A DNA stretch of 35,485 nt from Bryobacterales bacterium. GTDB taxonomy: Bacteria; Acidobacteriota; Terriglobia; Bryobacterales; UBA6623. The stretch is from assembly GCA_028819575.1 (NCBI GenBank), contig JAPPLB010000078.1, positions 11,107 to 46,591 on the forward strand, read 5' to 3'. Below are positions 21,023 through 31,012 of this stretch, piece by piece; within the stretch, counting starts at the first letter, position 1; the number at the start of each line of letters is the position of its first letter. The notes beneath the pieces were generated by a model that did not search any database, had not been told where the DNA came from, and saw only the letters and a list, made by a program, of their open reading frames with translations. The translations under genes and the position numbers were made by a program.

Positions 21023-22120
21023 TCAAATCATGATGGGGTGTCTGGTGCTGCTGCGTGCGCGAGCGATCATACGCTCTGTCCACTCCACATCAGAGGGACT
21101 GCCGGGTATGAGGTGCAGGCCCTTCTTACGTACCTCGACCACAGGAGCTAGACGTGTATGCTTCAGCACCTTCACAAGGCTCGTGCGGAAATTCCTGCGA
21201 AAATCGACAAGCCTATGGTAGTCAGATCCAAACTGCTGCTCGATCGATTTCCAGGAGATGGTTTTCTCTTCCTTCAGCCTGAACAGGCGGTAGGAAAGCC
21301 AGGCGTAGAGATCGAGCGAAAGAGGCGATCTACGGAGCTTGTGGACGATGTAGGATTCCAGCGGCACGATGGAATCACTGGTCATCATGAAGAAGCCCGG
21401 ACTCAAGGTGACTTCGACTCCGTCATCGGAGCGCATCCACCTCTCCGCTAGAAGCAGGTTGCTGTCCGCTTTGGAGGAACGAGTTTCTTCATAGATGTGG
21501 TAGGTGGCCCCGCAAAGTCGGCGCAGCTGATCCTGAATGGCCTGGATCCTGGGGCCACTACCAATGATCTGCATTTTCTTGAGGAACGCCCTCCAACTCG
21601 CGCCCAGCTCGAACTTCCTTTCCTTCGTGCGGACACGCTCGGTGGTCACGTACAGCAGGACGAGGCGCGCATAGACGCCGTAGGGCAGTCCGATCCTGGA
21701 GTTAGCCTCCATGACCAGTTCTTGATCGCCATTCTTACGGCTGAATTCGAGGTCGCCAACTTTGCGGTGAGGCAGCGTCATGTTGATGAAGTAGCGCGGC
21801 AGGTAAAGCAATTCCTTGTAGGGGGAGTATTTCTCGCAGGAATGAGAGGCGAACTGGATGATGACGCCGTTGATCAGGTTGTGTCGTGAATGGATTGCGA
21901 TTTGGCTTGAGAGTGAGTGGAGCAGCTTTCTGGAATGGGATGGAGGATTGGAAGCGTCTTTCTCGGGCCGGAGGATGATGCGGCCCTTAGTGTCGATCCC
22001 CACGGGCTGTTGCTGATAGAGGTACTCGATGTCGGCATCGGGAAGAGTGCGCTTGAGGTTGGCTAAGGCTCGGTAGTAGATGATCTGCGCGTCTTCACGG
22101 GCTTTCCGGTCGTAGGGCAC
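21023..22120 (-). CDS. repA: Plasmid replication initiator RepA (RepA_C/PF04796-like), GTG start
   Basis: This 365-aa initiator is predicted to bind the downstream iterons. The core matches plasmid RepA proteins: IGLPYGVYARLVLLYVTTERVRTKERKFELG, then WRAFLKKMQI..., IQAIQDQLRRLCGATYHIY (winged-helix region), later SLDLYAWLSYRLFRL and ISWKSIEQQFGSDY...FRRNFRTSLVKVL. The start is a GTG at 22120, with AAGGAG (22134-22129) 8 nt upstream; longer frames begin with TTG in the antisense-like dinB overlap and lack a ribosome-binding site. Only about 57 nt separate the GTG from the point where chromosomal dinB sequence begins, so its native promoter may be shortened or replaced by read-through from the dinB operon. 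Confidence 0.85.
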   Translation of the reverse strand: MPYDRKAREDAQIIYYRALANLKRTLPDADIEYLYQQQPVGIDTKGRIILRPEKDASNPPSHSRKLLHSLSSQIAIHSRHNLINGVIIQFASHSCEKYSPYKELLYLPRYFINMTLPHRKVGDLEFSRKNGDQELVMEANSRIGLPYGVYARLVLLYVTTERVRTKERKFELGASWRAFLKKMQIIGSGPRIQAIQDQLRRLCGATYHIYEETRSSKADSNLLLAERWMRSDDGVEVTLSPGFFMMTSDSIVPLESYIVHKLRRSPLSLDLYAWLSYRLFRLKEEKTISWKSIEQQFGSDYHRLVDFRRNFRTSLVKVLKHTRLAPVVEVRKKGLHLIPGSPSDVEWTERMIARARSSTRHPIMI

Positions 22121-22380
22121 GGCAGCAGCTCCTTGAGCTGCTCCACATGAAGCCTGGTGCCATGTAAGTAGTTGATGCTGAACTCCACGATGTCCCACTG
22201 AGCTATGCGCATGTGCTCCAGGACTTGCCATGGGGTATAGGGAAGGCGCTCCGGCTTGACGCCTCTCAGGGCTTCGGGCCAATCGGCCGTTACATCTTCA
22301 AACGTCGCATGCGCGCCTTTGCCCCTCAGCAACTCGAGCAGGTGCTCCCTCAGGGATCCGACTTGTTCGGAACCTGTCAT
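22063..22380 (-). pseudogene. DinB-family protein gene, 3'-truncated at the element boundary
   Basis: The N-terminus matches small DinB-superfamily (metal-dependent four-helix) proteins: LREHLLELLRGKGAHATFEDV, ALRGVKPERLPYTPWQVLEH, MRIAQWDIVEFS. Family members continue for about 90-100 more residues with a second His motif. Here, after ...VEFS (codon ending at 22177), the frame enters 37 unrelated residues and stops inside repA. Only about 68 of about 160 residues remain, so the four-helix fold and metal site are incomplete. The ATG at 22380 is preceded by AGGAG; a GTG at 22389 overlapping the upstream gene is the alternative. I interpret this as disruption by insertion of the plasmid-like element. 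Confidence 0.7.
22177..22177. other. Inferred right boundary of the integrated element
   Basis: DinB homology ends at the codon covering 22177-22179 and plasmid-like sequence (repA leader) follows on its left. No tRNA, integrase gene or obvious direct repeat is visible at this point, and I could not find the missing dinB 3' half or a matching att repeat elsewhere in the window, so the mechanism is unknown. Confidence 0.45.
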
Positions 22381-22385
22381 AGTCC

Positions 22386-22619
22386 TCACTCCTCTACGGC
22401 GAGATCGACTTCATCGGAAAGTTCTTCGAGCAAGCGTACGACCAGCACCTTCTGACCGAAGTCGAACTCGCTCGAGGCGGCCTCGGGAAGATGGGTCGCC
22501 ACCCAGGCCTTGAGCATCTCCGTGACGGGCGTAGCTACCGCCTCCTCGGCGCCAGGCTCGAAGCGAAGAGGGATTTCGGATTGGCGAATCGATTCGATGA
22601 GTAGTGTCGAGAACTTCAT
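22386..22619 (-). CDS. Small conserved-looking protein of unknown function (77 aa)
   Basis: The frame from the ATG at 22619 (MKFSTLLIESIRQSEIPLRF) gives a 77-aa acidic, helical protein ending EELSDEVDLAVEE. In-frame ATGs exist upstream (22646) with no better ribosome-binding site. The stop overlaps the region of the dinB start (GTG at 22389), so the two form a short operon. I recognise no domain. It is divergent from pilT across about 150 bp, which must hold both promoters; I see no convincing boxes there. Confidence 0.5.
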   Translation of the reverse strand: MKFSTLLIESIRQSEIPLRFEPGAEEAVATPVTEMLKAWVATHLPEAASSEFDFGQKVLVVRLLEELSDEVDLAVEE

Positions 22620-22771
22620 GGTGAGCTCGCTGGGCGAAAGCCCCATCTTGACAGGAAAAGACGTGGACCTCAAAGGCCGCGCCAGCGCCACCGGATCGGG
22701 CTGCAAAAACGACCCCGGCGGATTTGTGATTCACATCGACTTCCGGGGATGCGATACCGTCATTAATAGCT

Positions 22772-23941
22772 ATGGCGGATTACAACCCGGAACTGGAAAG
22801 TCTCGTACGCGAGCTGAATAAGAAGGCGACAGGGCAAGGACCCGCTCCGGCGTCACAACCTCTGGCGCCTCTGCCGCCCGGCGCGAGCAAGTCCCTCGAC
22901 CGTATTCTGAAGCACTCCGTAGAACGCGGAGCATCCGACGTACTGTTTATTGCCGGAAGCGGGATCGTGCTGCGGCTGGCCGGCCGGCTGGAACGGAGCC
23001 CGGAGCCTGTACTGACAGACGAGACCGTCCGCAATCTACTCTTGCCGCTGTTGACACCGGAGAGGCGTGAAGAACTGGAAGCGCACCGCTCGTTCGACTT
23101 CAGCTTCGTCCGGAAAGGGATTGGCCGCTTTCGCGCCAATCTGCACTATCAGCGGGGAACGCTGGCGGCGGCGCTGCGCATCCTTCCCGCCGAGATCCCG
23201 ACTCTCTCATCGCTCAACCTGCCGCTTCACTTGGACAAACTGGTTGACCGCAAGCAGGGATTGATCCTGGTTACGGGTCCCACGGGCTCGGGAAAGACAT
23301 CTACCCAAGCTGCCTTGATGGGGATCGTCAACCGCAAGTATCCCTACCACGTTGTCTCGATCGAAGACCCGATCGAGTACTACCATACGGATGATCAGGC
23401 CGTCTTCGAACAGATTGAAATCGGACATGACTGCAGAGACTTCGCGTCGGCGCTGCGGAGCATTCTGCGGCAGAATCCGGATGTGATTCTGGTGGGAGAG
23501 ATGCGGGACCCTGAGACGGTCGCGACGGTTTTAAGCGCCGCGGAGACAGGCCATCTTGTCCTCTCGACGCTTCACACAAACGACGCCGTGCAAGCGGTCA
23601 ATCGGATCGTCGATCAGTTCCCGGCAGGGCGGCAGGAACAGATCCGTCAGCAACTGTCGCTCGGATTGCTGGCGATCATTGCGCAACAGTTGGTTCCGTC
23701 AATAGATGGGGAAAGCCGCTTCCCTGCCCTGGAAATCCTGCTTGCGAATACGGCCGTGCGGCATCTCATTCGTAAGGGTGAAGACCACATGCTCAGCTCC
23801 CAATTGAGCCTGGGTCGTGGCGAAGGCATGATCATGATGGAACAGTCTCTCGCTGAGCTGGTCCGGAAGGGACGCATCACCAGGGACGTGGCGGATGCCC
23901 ACTGCCTGCGCGAGGGCGAGTTGCAGAGATACTTGGTTTAG
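22772..23941 (+). CDS. pilT: PilT-family twitching-motility ATPase
   Basis: This is the hexameric retraction ATPase of type IV pili at the cytoplasmic face of the inner membrane. The 389-aa protein has a variable N-terminal about 40 residues, then the PilT N-domain (DRILKHSVERGASDVLF, FRANLHYQRG) and the RecA-like core: Walker A GPTGSGKTS (Lys175), Asp box SIEDPIEY, Walker B VILVGEMRD, His box LSTLHTNDA. The motif LLAIIAQQLVP is typical of PilT/PilU. The ATG at 22772 lacks a clear Shine-Dalgarno. It is convergent with the acyl-CoA synthetase gene (7 bp between stops) and stands away from other pil genes. Confidence 0.9.
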   Translation: MADYNPELESLVRELNKKATGQGPAPASQPLAPLPPGASKSLDRILKHSVERGASDVLFIAGSGIVLRLAGRLERSPEPVLTDETVRNLLLPLLTPERREELEAHRSFDFSFVRKGIGRFRANLHYQRGTLAAALRILPAEIPTLSSLNLPLHLDKLVDRKQGLILVTGPTGSGKTSTQAALMGIVNRKYPYHVVSIEDPIEYYHTDDQAVFEQIEIGHDCRDFASALRSILRQNPDVILVGEMRDPETVATVLSAAETGHLVLSTLHTNDAVQAVNRIVDQFPAGRQEQIRQQLSLGLLAIIAQQLVPSIDGESRFPALEILLANTAVRHLIRKGEDHMLSSQLSLGRGEGMIMMEQSLAELVRKGRITRDVADAHCLREGELQRYLV

Positions 23942-23948
23942 CCCAACG

Positions 23949-25430
23949 CTAGCCGTATTCCTCTGATGGAAGCAGATGGCGCTGTACTTTGCCGAGGGCG
24001 TTGCGCGGAAGAGCATCGACGCGGATGATCTTTCGAGGGAGTTTGAAGCTGGCGAGATGCTCCCGGCAGCAGTCGCGGAGGCTTTCTTCATCAAAGGCTT
24101 CTCCAGCGGACACGACGTAGGCTATCGGGACTTGGCCCTTGACGTTGTCGGCGATTCCGACGACAGCAGCATCAGCGACCGCGGGTTGTTCGCAGAGAAA
24201 TTCCTCGATCTCGCGAGGATAGACGTTGAAGCCGCCGCAAAGGATCAACTCGGTCTTGCGGCCTTGCAAAGTGTAATACCCGTCAGACGACCGTACGGCC
24301 AAGTCGCCGGAACGAAGGTAGCCATCGGGAGTGAAGGCGTCGCGTGTCGCTTCCGGCTGACGCCAGTAGCCGGAGAAGACATTGGCGCCTTTGATGAGCA
24401 ATTCCCCGGTCTCACCTTCACCGACCTCTTGCGTTGCGTCGGCGGCTGAGGGATCAACCAGTCGGATCGAGATTCCGGGCAAGGGCTTGCCGACGGATCC
24501 GGGACGCCGCTCTCCGGCGTAGGGGTTCGAGATGTTCATCAGCGTCTCGCTCATCCCGTAGCGCTCCAGAATAGTGTGCCCGTAGAGTTCACGAAAACGT
24601 TCAAGCTTGGCGGCGGGCAGGGGCGCGGATCCGGAAACGAAAAGTCGCATGCGGCTGCCGATCGCGCGAGCCATATCGGGTGAAGCCGACAGCAGGCGCT
24701 CATACATCGTGGGGACGCCAAAGAAAACCGTCGGCTGGAAGTCAAGAAATTCGTCGAAGATGGTTTCTTTGCGGAAGCGCTCGAGCAATCGCACCCGGTA
24801 GCCGGTCGTGAGCCACGTATGGACGGCGTTGCCGAGTCCGTGTACGTGGAAGAGCGGAAGGCCGAGCAGCATCCGGTCGTCCGGGCTCATGCGCCAGCAG
24901 GTATTGAGCACGGTGGCGTTCGCGGAAAAGTTGTCGTGCGTGAGGACCGCGCCCTTGGAGCGGCCGGTCGTGCCCGAGGTGTAGACGAGCCCTGCCGGCG
25001 CATCGCCCTCCAAGGCCAGGGCTGCGAACTCCGTAGCCTGCCGCTCGACATCAGCCGCCGCTTCTTCGATGAGCCAAGGGGCTGTGGTGTCCGGCACATG
25101 CGCCGACATTTCACGATTCGTCAATAGTGTCCTCGGCTCGGCATCGGTGAGGATATGGCTGATTTCTCGCGCACGGTAGAGAACATTGATGGGTGTGAAA
25201 ATGACGCCGGTCTTGACGCAAGCCAGGAATGCCTCGATGAGCGGGACGCAATTCGGGAGATAAACGGCGAGCCGATCGCCGGGCTCGAATCGTTTCTTTC
25301 TCAGTTCGTTCGCCCAGCGGTTCGAGCGAGCTTCGAGATCTCGGAAGGTGAAAGAGGAACTCTGGAATTCAAGGGCCGTCCGACCGGCGCAACCCTTGAA
25401 GGTCAGGTCAAACAGCTCGCTTAGGTTCAC
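23949..25430 (-). CDS. Acyl-CoA synthetase, malonyl-CoA synthetase (MatB)-like, GTG start
   Basis: This 493-aa ANL-superfamily enzyme forms acyl-adenylate and then acyl-CoA. Motifs: P-loop YTSGTTGRSKGA (150-161), PLFHVHGLGN, A5 ERYGMSETLMNISNPY, G(T/S)VGKPLPGI, A7 YLRSGDLA, A8 GRKTELILCGGFNVYP and A10 PRNALGKVQR with the adenylation Lys. SNPYxGERRPGSVGKPLPG is the stretch shared with malonyl-CoA synthetases, so a dicarboxylate such as malonate is the best substrate guess. The start is a GTG overlapping the transporter gene by 23 nt; no ATG in frame would keep the conserved N-terminus. Confidence 0.82.
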   Translation of the reverse strand: MNLSELFDLTFKGCAGRTALEFQSSSFTFRDLEARSNRWANELRKKRFEPGDRLAVYLPNCVPLIEAFLACVKTGVIFTPINVLYRAREISHILTDAEPRTLLTNREMSAHVPDTTAPWLIEEAAADVERQATEFAALALEGDAPAGLVYTSGTTGRSKGAVLTHDNFSANATVLNTCWRMSPDDRMLLGLPLFHVHGLGNAVHTWLTTGYRVRLLERFRKETIFDEFLDFQPTVFFGVPTMYERLLSASPDMARAIGSRMRLFVSGSAPLPAAKLERFRELYGHTILERYGMSETLMNISNPYAGERRPGSVGKPLPGISIRLVDPSAADATQEVGEGETGELLIKGANVFSGYWRQPEATRDAFTPDGYLRSGDLAVRSSDGYYTLQGRKTELILCGGFNVYPREIEEFLCEQPAVADAAVVGIADNVKGQVPIAYVVSAGEAFDEESLRDCCREHLASFKLPRKIIRVDALPRNALGKVQRHLLPSEEYG

Positions 25431-26769
25431 GATCTTCTCGGAAGAAGAGTCCGAAAATCAGCATCACGATCACGGCGAGTGAAGCGGGCAGCACCCAGAT
25501 GGTTCGCCAATGGACGGCTTGCAGCGCCGCAACGGACTTCTCCGTCTGCTCGGCGAGAAGGGCATCGATCTGTTGCTGCATGGCGTCTGTTCCGGTGGCG
25601 GCCTGCTGCTCCAAAGCAGCGATTCGTGCACCCAGTTCCTGGACCTCGGCATTCAGGCTGATTGATGCCGCCGGCGTATTCCTTTCTTCAACAATGCCCG
25701 CGACCTGTGCGCCAATCAGCATGCCGAGTCCGAGCGTAAACAGGACGAGCAAACCTTGGGCTTGTGCTCGGATTCCAGCAGGCGCAATGCGATCGGTGTA
25801 GATCTGGCCGGTGACGAAAAAGAAGTCGTAGCAGATGCCGTGCAGGAGAATGCCGACGATCATCATCCAGCGCACGGCATCCGGGGCGCCCACGGCGAAC
25901 AGCACGTAGCGCGACACCCACGCGAACATGCCTACCAGCAGCATCCACTTGACGCCGAGCCGTTTGAAGAATAGCGGCATCAGAATCATGAACAGGATTT
26001 CCGAGCCCTGCCCCATGGTCATTACAGCCGCCACGTTCGTGATGCCGGCCTGCTGAACGGACTTCGCGGCCAACTGGTAGTAAAAGGCCAGAGGAATACA
26101 GACCAGGAACGAACTGGCCATGAAAACCAGGAACGGGCGCTGCTTCAGTAGGACGAAAGCGTCTGCTCCGAGCAGTTCACGCCATGAGGCATCCTGCCCG
26201 GCCGAAGGCGGCGGTGTGTGCGGCAGCGTGAAGCAGTACATCCCCATGAGCAATGCGGACGCCCCAGCTAGGTGAAACATCTCGATGCGGTTGTCCCAGG
26301 CGAGCCACCCGAGCACCAGACCCGCTGCAATCCAGCCGATCGTGCCGAACACCCGAATCAGAGGGAACTCCTTCTCCGAATCCCTCACGTGCCGCATGGT
26401 GAGTGAGTTCGTCAACGCCAATGTCGGGAAGTAGCAGAGCATATGCGCAAAGAACACACCGTTGATCACGTTGGGTAGGAAGGGGTGCTCGGGATTCATC
26501 AGCATCGTCGCCACGAACATGAGACCGCCGCCGATGATGTGCAGCACTCCGAGCACACGTTCTGTCGAGAAAAAACGATCGGCGATCATGCCGACAAAGA
26601 AGGGAGAAAGGATGCCCGCGATCGGACCGACCGAGTAAGTGAGCCCGAAGTCCGTGCCGTCGAAGCCGATTGTCCCGAGGTAAAGCGGAGCAGTGACATA
26701 CCATGCTCCCCAGATGAAGAACTGCAGAAACATCATCAGGGCGAGGCGGATGCCGACGGTGGAGAGCAT
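25408..26769 (-). CDS. MFS transporter, nucleoside:H+ symporter (NupG)-like
   Basis: The 453-aa protein has about 12 hydrophobic segments. The N-terminus LALMMFLQFFIWGAWYVTAPLYL and the motif GPIAGILSPFFVGMIADRFF match the nucleoside:H+ symporter branch of the MFS; FLPNVINGVFFAHMLCYFPTLALTNSL is also typical. An Ala/Glu/Gln-rich coiled-coil-like segment of about 55 residues is inserted before the last helix. The substrate could be a nucleoside or another sugar-like compound. It lies 21 bp after the oxidoreductase gene and overlaps the acyl-CoA synthetase, so the three form one operon. Confidence 0.8.
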   Translation of the reverse strand: MLSTVGIRLALMMFLQFFIWGAWYVTAPLYLGTIGFDGTDFGLTYSVGPIAGILSPFFVGMIADRFFSTERVLGVLHIIGGGLMFVATMLMNPEHPFLPNVINGVFFAHMLCYFPTLALTNSLTMRHVRDSEKEFPLIRVFGTIGWIAAGLVLGWLAWDNRIEMFHLAGASALLMGMYCFTLPHTPPPSAGQDASWRELLGADAFVLLKQRPFLVFMASSFLVCIPLAFYYQLAAKSVQQAGITNVAAVMTMGQGSEILFMILMPLFFKRLGVKWMLLVGMFAWVSRYVLFAVGAPDAVRWMMIVGILLHGICYDFFFVTGQIYTDRIAPAGIRAQAQGLLVLFTLGLGMLIGAQVAGIVEERNTPAASISLNAEVQELGARIAALEQQAATGTDAMQQQIDALLAEQTEKSVAALQAVHWRTIWVLPASLAVIVMLIFGLFFREDREPKRAV

Positions 26770-26790
26770 GAGAGTAGAAGACGACCCGGA

Positions 26791-28062
<1,272 letters not shown>

Positions 28063-28173
28063 GTTTTCTCCGTGAGGAAAACGACCGCGCCGGATGCGGG
28101 CGGACTGTGACGAGAATATCAAGTCGTTTCTGCTGCAAGCAAGATTCCCTGGTGCGTTGCAGGCGCGCCACGG

Positions 28174-29418
28174 TCACTGCCGGCTCAGTACCCGGCGGCG
28201 GACCATATCCAAAGCGCGGTGGGTAGCCCAGAGGCGGACTCGGTCGCGCTCGCCTCCGACCGTCATGCCCTTGACCTCTGCGCTCTGTTCGTCCGCAACA
28301 CCAATGAAGACGGTTCCCACCGGAGTTTCCGACGTACCGCCGCCAGGACCGGCAAGGCCCGTCGTTGCAACACCGAGAGAGGCGTCGAGACGGGTCCTTA
28401 CTCCCTGAGCCATCTCGGCGGCGGTCTCTTTGCTCACGGCGCCATGTCTTTCAAGAGTTGCTTCGGAGACCCCTAGCCATTGGCTCTTCGCGTCGTTCGA
28501 GTACGTAACCATACCTCCTCGAAAGAAATTCGAGCTTCCTGGCACGGCTGTAATCTTTTGGGCGATCATCCCGCCTGTGCAGCTTTCCGCGACCGCCAAA
28601 GTCAACTTCCGATCAAGGCAATGGCGCATCAGAGCGGCTTCGAGAGACTCGTCCCGGTGTGTGAAGACATTGGAGCCAAGTTCGTCTTCGACTTTCCTCG
28701 ACAAGGCCTCGGCGATCGCGCGGGCTTGTTTCGTAGTGGCGGCATGGGCGCGCATGTGGATCTGAATCTCGCCCGGAGAGGCCAGAATTGTTGTGGCAAC
28801 ACGCGACTCGGCGGTATAGATCGGGGCGATACGCTCGTCAAGTTCCGACTCCGGCAAACCGGCGACGCGCAGTGACACTGTGTAGAACTGGTAAGGGATC
28901 TCCCGTTTGCGGAGCCGCGGCAGGCATTGCATTTCAAATAGTGGCTCGATCTCACGAGGCGGTCCCGGCAGCAGCATCAAGACTCCGGTTTCATCTTCGA
29001 ACCATTGACCGGGCGCCGTCCCGTTGGCGTTCGGGAGCACCTCGGCCCCTTCGAGCACATATGCTTGACGCTTGTTGATTTCGGCCATTTTCCTGAGTCC
29101 GAGGCGGCTGACGCGGACCGCGATGGCTTCGGTGATCTCGGGATGGTATTTGAGTTCCCGACCGAGAGCGTCGGAGGCGGCTTCGCGGCTCACGTCGTCC
29201 ATCGTTGGGCCGATACCGCCAGTCATGATCACGATAGGCGATGATCCCCGTGCTTGCCGAATCTCGTCGGCCAACCGTTCCCGGTCGTCACCGATGATCG
29301 TCTTTCGAACCACGTCGATGCCGAGTTCATTGAGCTTGAGCGTGAGGAAAAGGGAATTAGTATCCATGCGGCTCGGAGTCAGCAGTTCCGAGCCGACGGC
29401 GATGATTTCGGCGGTCAC
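28174..29418 (-). CDS. cinA: CinA-family protein (COG1058 domain plus NMN deamidase PncC domain), GTG start
   Basis: The 414-aa two-domain protein begins with an MoCF-like domain (TAEIIAVGSELLTPSRMDTNS, VIMTGGIGPTMDDVSREA) and ends with a PncC/CinA deamidase domain (LAVAESCTGGMIAQKITAVPGSS, FRGGMVTYSNDAKSQWLGV, GLAGPGGGTSETPVGTVFIG). Family members hydrolyse ADP-ribose or related pyrophosphates and deamidate nicotinamide mononucleotide in NAD salvage. GTG at 29418 directly precedes the conserved start TAEIIAVG. It follows the TIG/propeller gene by 21 bp. Confidence 0.92.
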   Translation of the reverse strand: MTAEIIAVGSELLTPSRMDTNSLFLTLKLNELGIDVVRKTIIGDDRERLADEIRQARGSSPIVIMTGGIGPTMDDVSREAASDALGRELKYHPEITEAIAVRVSRLGLRKMAEINKRQAYVLEGAEVLPNANGTAPGQWFEDETGVLMLLPGPPREIEPLFEMQCLPRLRKREIPYQFYTVSLRVAGLPESELDERIAPIYTAESRVATTILASPGEIQIHMRAHAATTKQARAIAEALSRKVEDELGSNVFTHRDESLEAALMRHCLDRKLTLAVAESCTGGMIAQKITAVPGSSNFFRGGMVTYSNDAKSQWLGVSEATLERHGAVSKETAAEMAQGVRTRLDASLGVATTGLAGPGGGTSETPVGTVFIGVADEQSAEVKGMTVGGERDRVRLWATHRALDMVRRRVLSRQ

Positions 29419-29439
29419 AGTGTAAGGCGGGAGGCGCGC

Positions 29440-30471
29440 CTACTCGTCAGTCCAGGACGGACTGTTGATGCGGTACAGGCCGCTGCCGGTTGCCACGACC
29501 ATTTCCTTGGTAGGCAAGAAGGCTAGTCCGACGATGCCAGGCCCGGAGACAACCTGAGAGATCTCGGCATTCGGGCTCAACCGAAAAATGCCTTTGCGCC
29601 CGCCATGGGATGCCGCTACATAAAGACGGCCTCGGTCGTCAATCGCCATTCCTTGGGGCCGGCCCAAGCCGCGATAATAGACGCTGGCTTCGCCCTCGGA
29701 CGACACGCTGTACACGTTGTCGAAGCTTGAAGTCGTAGGGCCCGTCACGAAAAGAAAGCCGTTGGGACCCCACACTAGGTGGTATGCGGCGATCGACGGC
29801 TCCAGGGTGGCGAAGACGAATATCTGACGCTCAGGGCTGATCTTGAATATCGTTCCTGTCCGGTCTCCAACGAAGAGGTTCCCATCCTCATCCAGAGCGA
29901 GTCCGGTAGCGATACCCATGCCTTCCGCATAGATTTCGGTTTGACCGTTGGGGCGAATCATGTAGATCGTGCCGTTGTTACGGCTCGATACAAGCAGGTC
30001 GCCCTGCTTGTTGAAGGCGAGCCCGGTGGGATTGACGATCTCCGCGCCCACGGGCTTGAGGTCGAGATTCAAATCGATCTTGAAGATCGACACGGGAACC
30101 TTCTCGCCGCGCGTTCCGCTGCGGGTGGTGAAAACATTGCCCTCCGCGTCAACAGCGGGGCTTGCCACAGGGTGGAGATTCTCGGCGATCGTCAGACCGA
30201 CGGCGCACGTGTGCGGCTCGCTCTTGCTGCGGCCATTGTCCATGACCATGCGGCTTTCAGTCACGTCATCCGGCACGCGAACGACTGCGTACTTGGAGCC
30301 GCCCACGACAAGCCGAGCTTTCACCGACCCGAACAAGGCCAAAGGCTGGTGATCTTCGTCGATCGAAAGGTGCCGGCCCCGAACCTCGAAATCACCGCCG
30401 GAGATAGCGGCCGGGGGTGTCACGGTCTCAATGACAGGGCGAGAATTGGGACTGCTCCGCTTCGGGTTCAT
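29440..30471 (-). CDS. IPT/TIG plus NHL/SMP-30-like beta-propeller protein
   Basis: In this 343-aa protein, residues about 12-95 are a TIG/IPT Ig-like fold (PVIETVTPPAAISGGDFEVRG, VVRVPDDV). From about 95 on there are propeller blades with repeated (N/D)PTGLAFNKQGDLLVSSR, ATGLALDEDGNLFVGDR, PQGMAIDDRGRLYVAA, GIVGLAFLPTKEMVVAT. No signal peptide is evident, which is odd for this class; a cytoplasmic role or a missed upstream start is possible. It lies between pgpA and cinA, a neighbourhood I associate with Acidobacteriota. Function is unknown; ligand binding or lactonase-like activity is only suggested by fold. Confidence 0.8.
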   Translation of the reverse strand: MNPKRSSPNSRPVIETVTPPAAISGGDFEVRGRHLSIDEDHQPLALFGSVKARLVVGGSKYAVVRVPDDVTESRMVMDNGRSKSEPHTCAVGLTIAENLHPVASPAVDAEGNVFTTRSGTRGEKVPVSIFKIDLNLDLKPVGAEIVNPTGLAFNKQGDLLVSSRNNGTIYMIRPNGQTEIYAEGMGIATGLALDEDGNLFVGDRTGTIFKISPERQIFVFATLEPSIAAYHLVWGPNGFLFVTGPTTSSFDNVYSVSSEGEASVYYRGLGRPQGMAIDDRGRLYVAASHGGRKGIFRLSPNAEISQVVSGPGIVGLAFLPTKEMVVATGSGLYRINSPSWTDE

Positions 30472-30544
30472 CCTCGATCGAGTGTTCTCTTCCCGATGGC
30501 AGCGGGCCTGCTCGCGCTCAGCCGTTCCGCTGATATGGGAGTTG

Positions 30545-31012
30545 CTACCAAACAGAGAAGTACTGCAAAACCTTCATCACGATGATAGCGCACAGTCCGG
30601 CCGCAGCGTCGTCGGCGACGATGCCAACACCGTCCGGTAACGACTCCAGCTTTCTGATCGGCCACGGCTTGACGATGTCGAAAAAACGAAAGAGTACGAG
30701 TGAGGCCACCCAGGACTGCCAGGAGTCTCGCGCAACAACCGCTACGGCGAGCCACTGTCCGACGACTTCGTCGATGACGACTTGCGGCGGATCGTGCCGC
30801 CCGAAGTGCTCGACGGAAACGACTGCAGAACGGATCGCCGGGAGGGAAAGAGCCAGCGCGGCCAAGCCGAACCAAGCGGGCGCAACTTGAAATGCTTCGG
30901 CAGCTCCATAGGCGATGGCGACAGCGGCTGCGGAAGCGACCGTTCCCTGCCCTTTCGGGAAGTAACCCAGGCCGCCCCACGTGGCGAGGGCAATTCCCCA
31001 GCGCTTATTCAT
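30545..31012 (-). CDS. pgpA: Phosphatidylglycerophosphatase A
   Basis: The 155-aa inner-membrane phosphatase dephosphorylates phosphatidylglycerophosphate to phosphatidylglycerol. PgpA signatures are present in order: [30 protein letters not shown] (metal-binding Asp/Glu), [16 protein letters not shown] and [16 protein letters not shown], with three or four membrane helices between them. The ATG at 31012 overlaps the yacG end by 8 bp and gives the normal family length; the longer frame upstream runs through yacG out of frame. Confidence 0.92.
   Translation of the reverse strand: MNKRWGIALATWGGLGYFPKGQGTVASAAAVAIAYGAAEAFQVAPAWFGLAALALSLPAIRSAVVSVEHFGRHDPPQVVIDEVVGQWLAVAVVARDSWQSWVASLVLFRFFDIVKPWPIRKLESLPDGVGIVADDAAAGLCAIIVMKVLQYFSVW

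Noticed and set aside
20859..21083. Small protein with CVTSVTL repeats
   Set aside because: Translation of the iteron array itself; no ribosome-binding site and crosses the repA end.
22121..22282. N-terminal extension of RepA to a TTG at 22282
   Set aside because: The extension overlaps dinB-derived sequence in another frame and has no ribosome-binding site; the GTG at 22120 has AAGGAG at 8 nt.
22640..22771. TTGACA at 22648 as a -35 box for pilT
   Set aside because: The sequence 17 nt downstream (CAAAGG) is not a credible -10 element, so I do not call a promoter.
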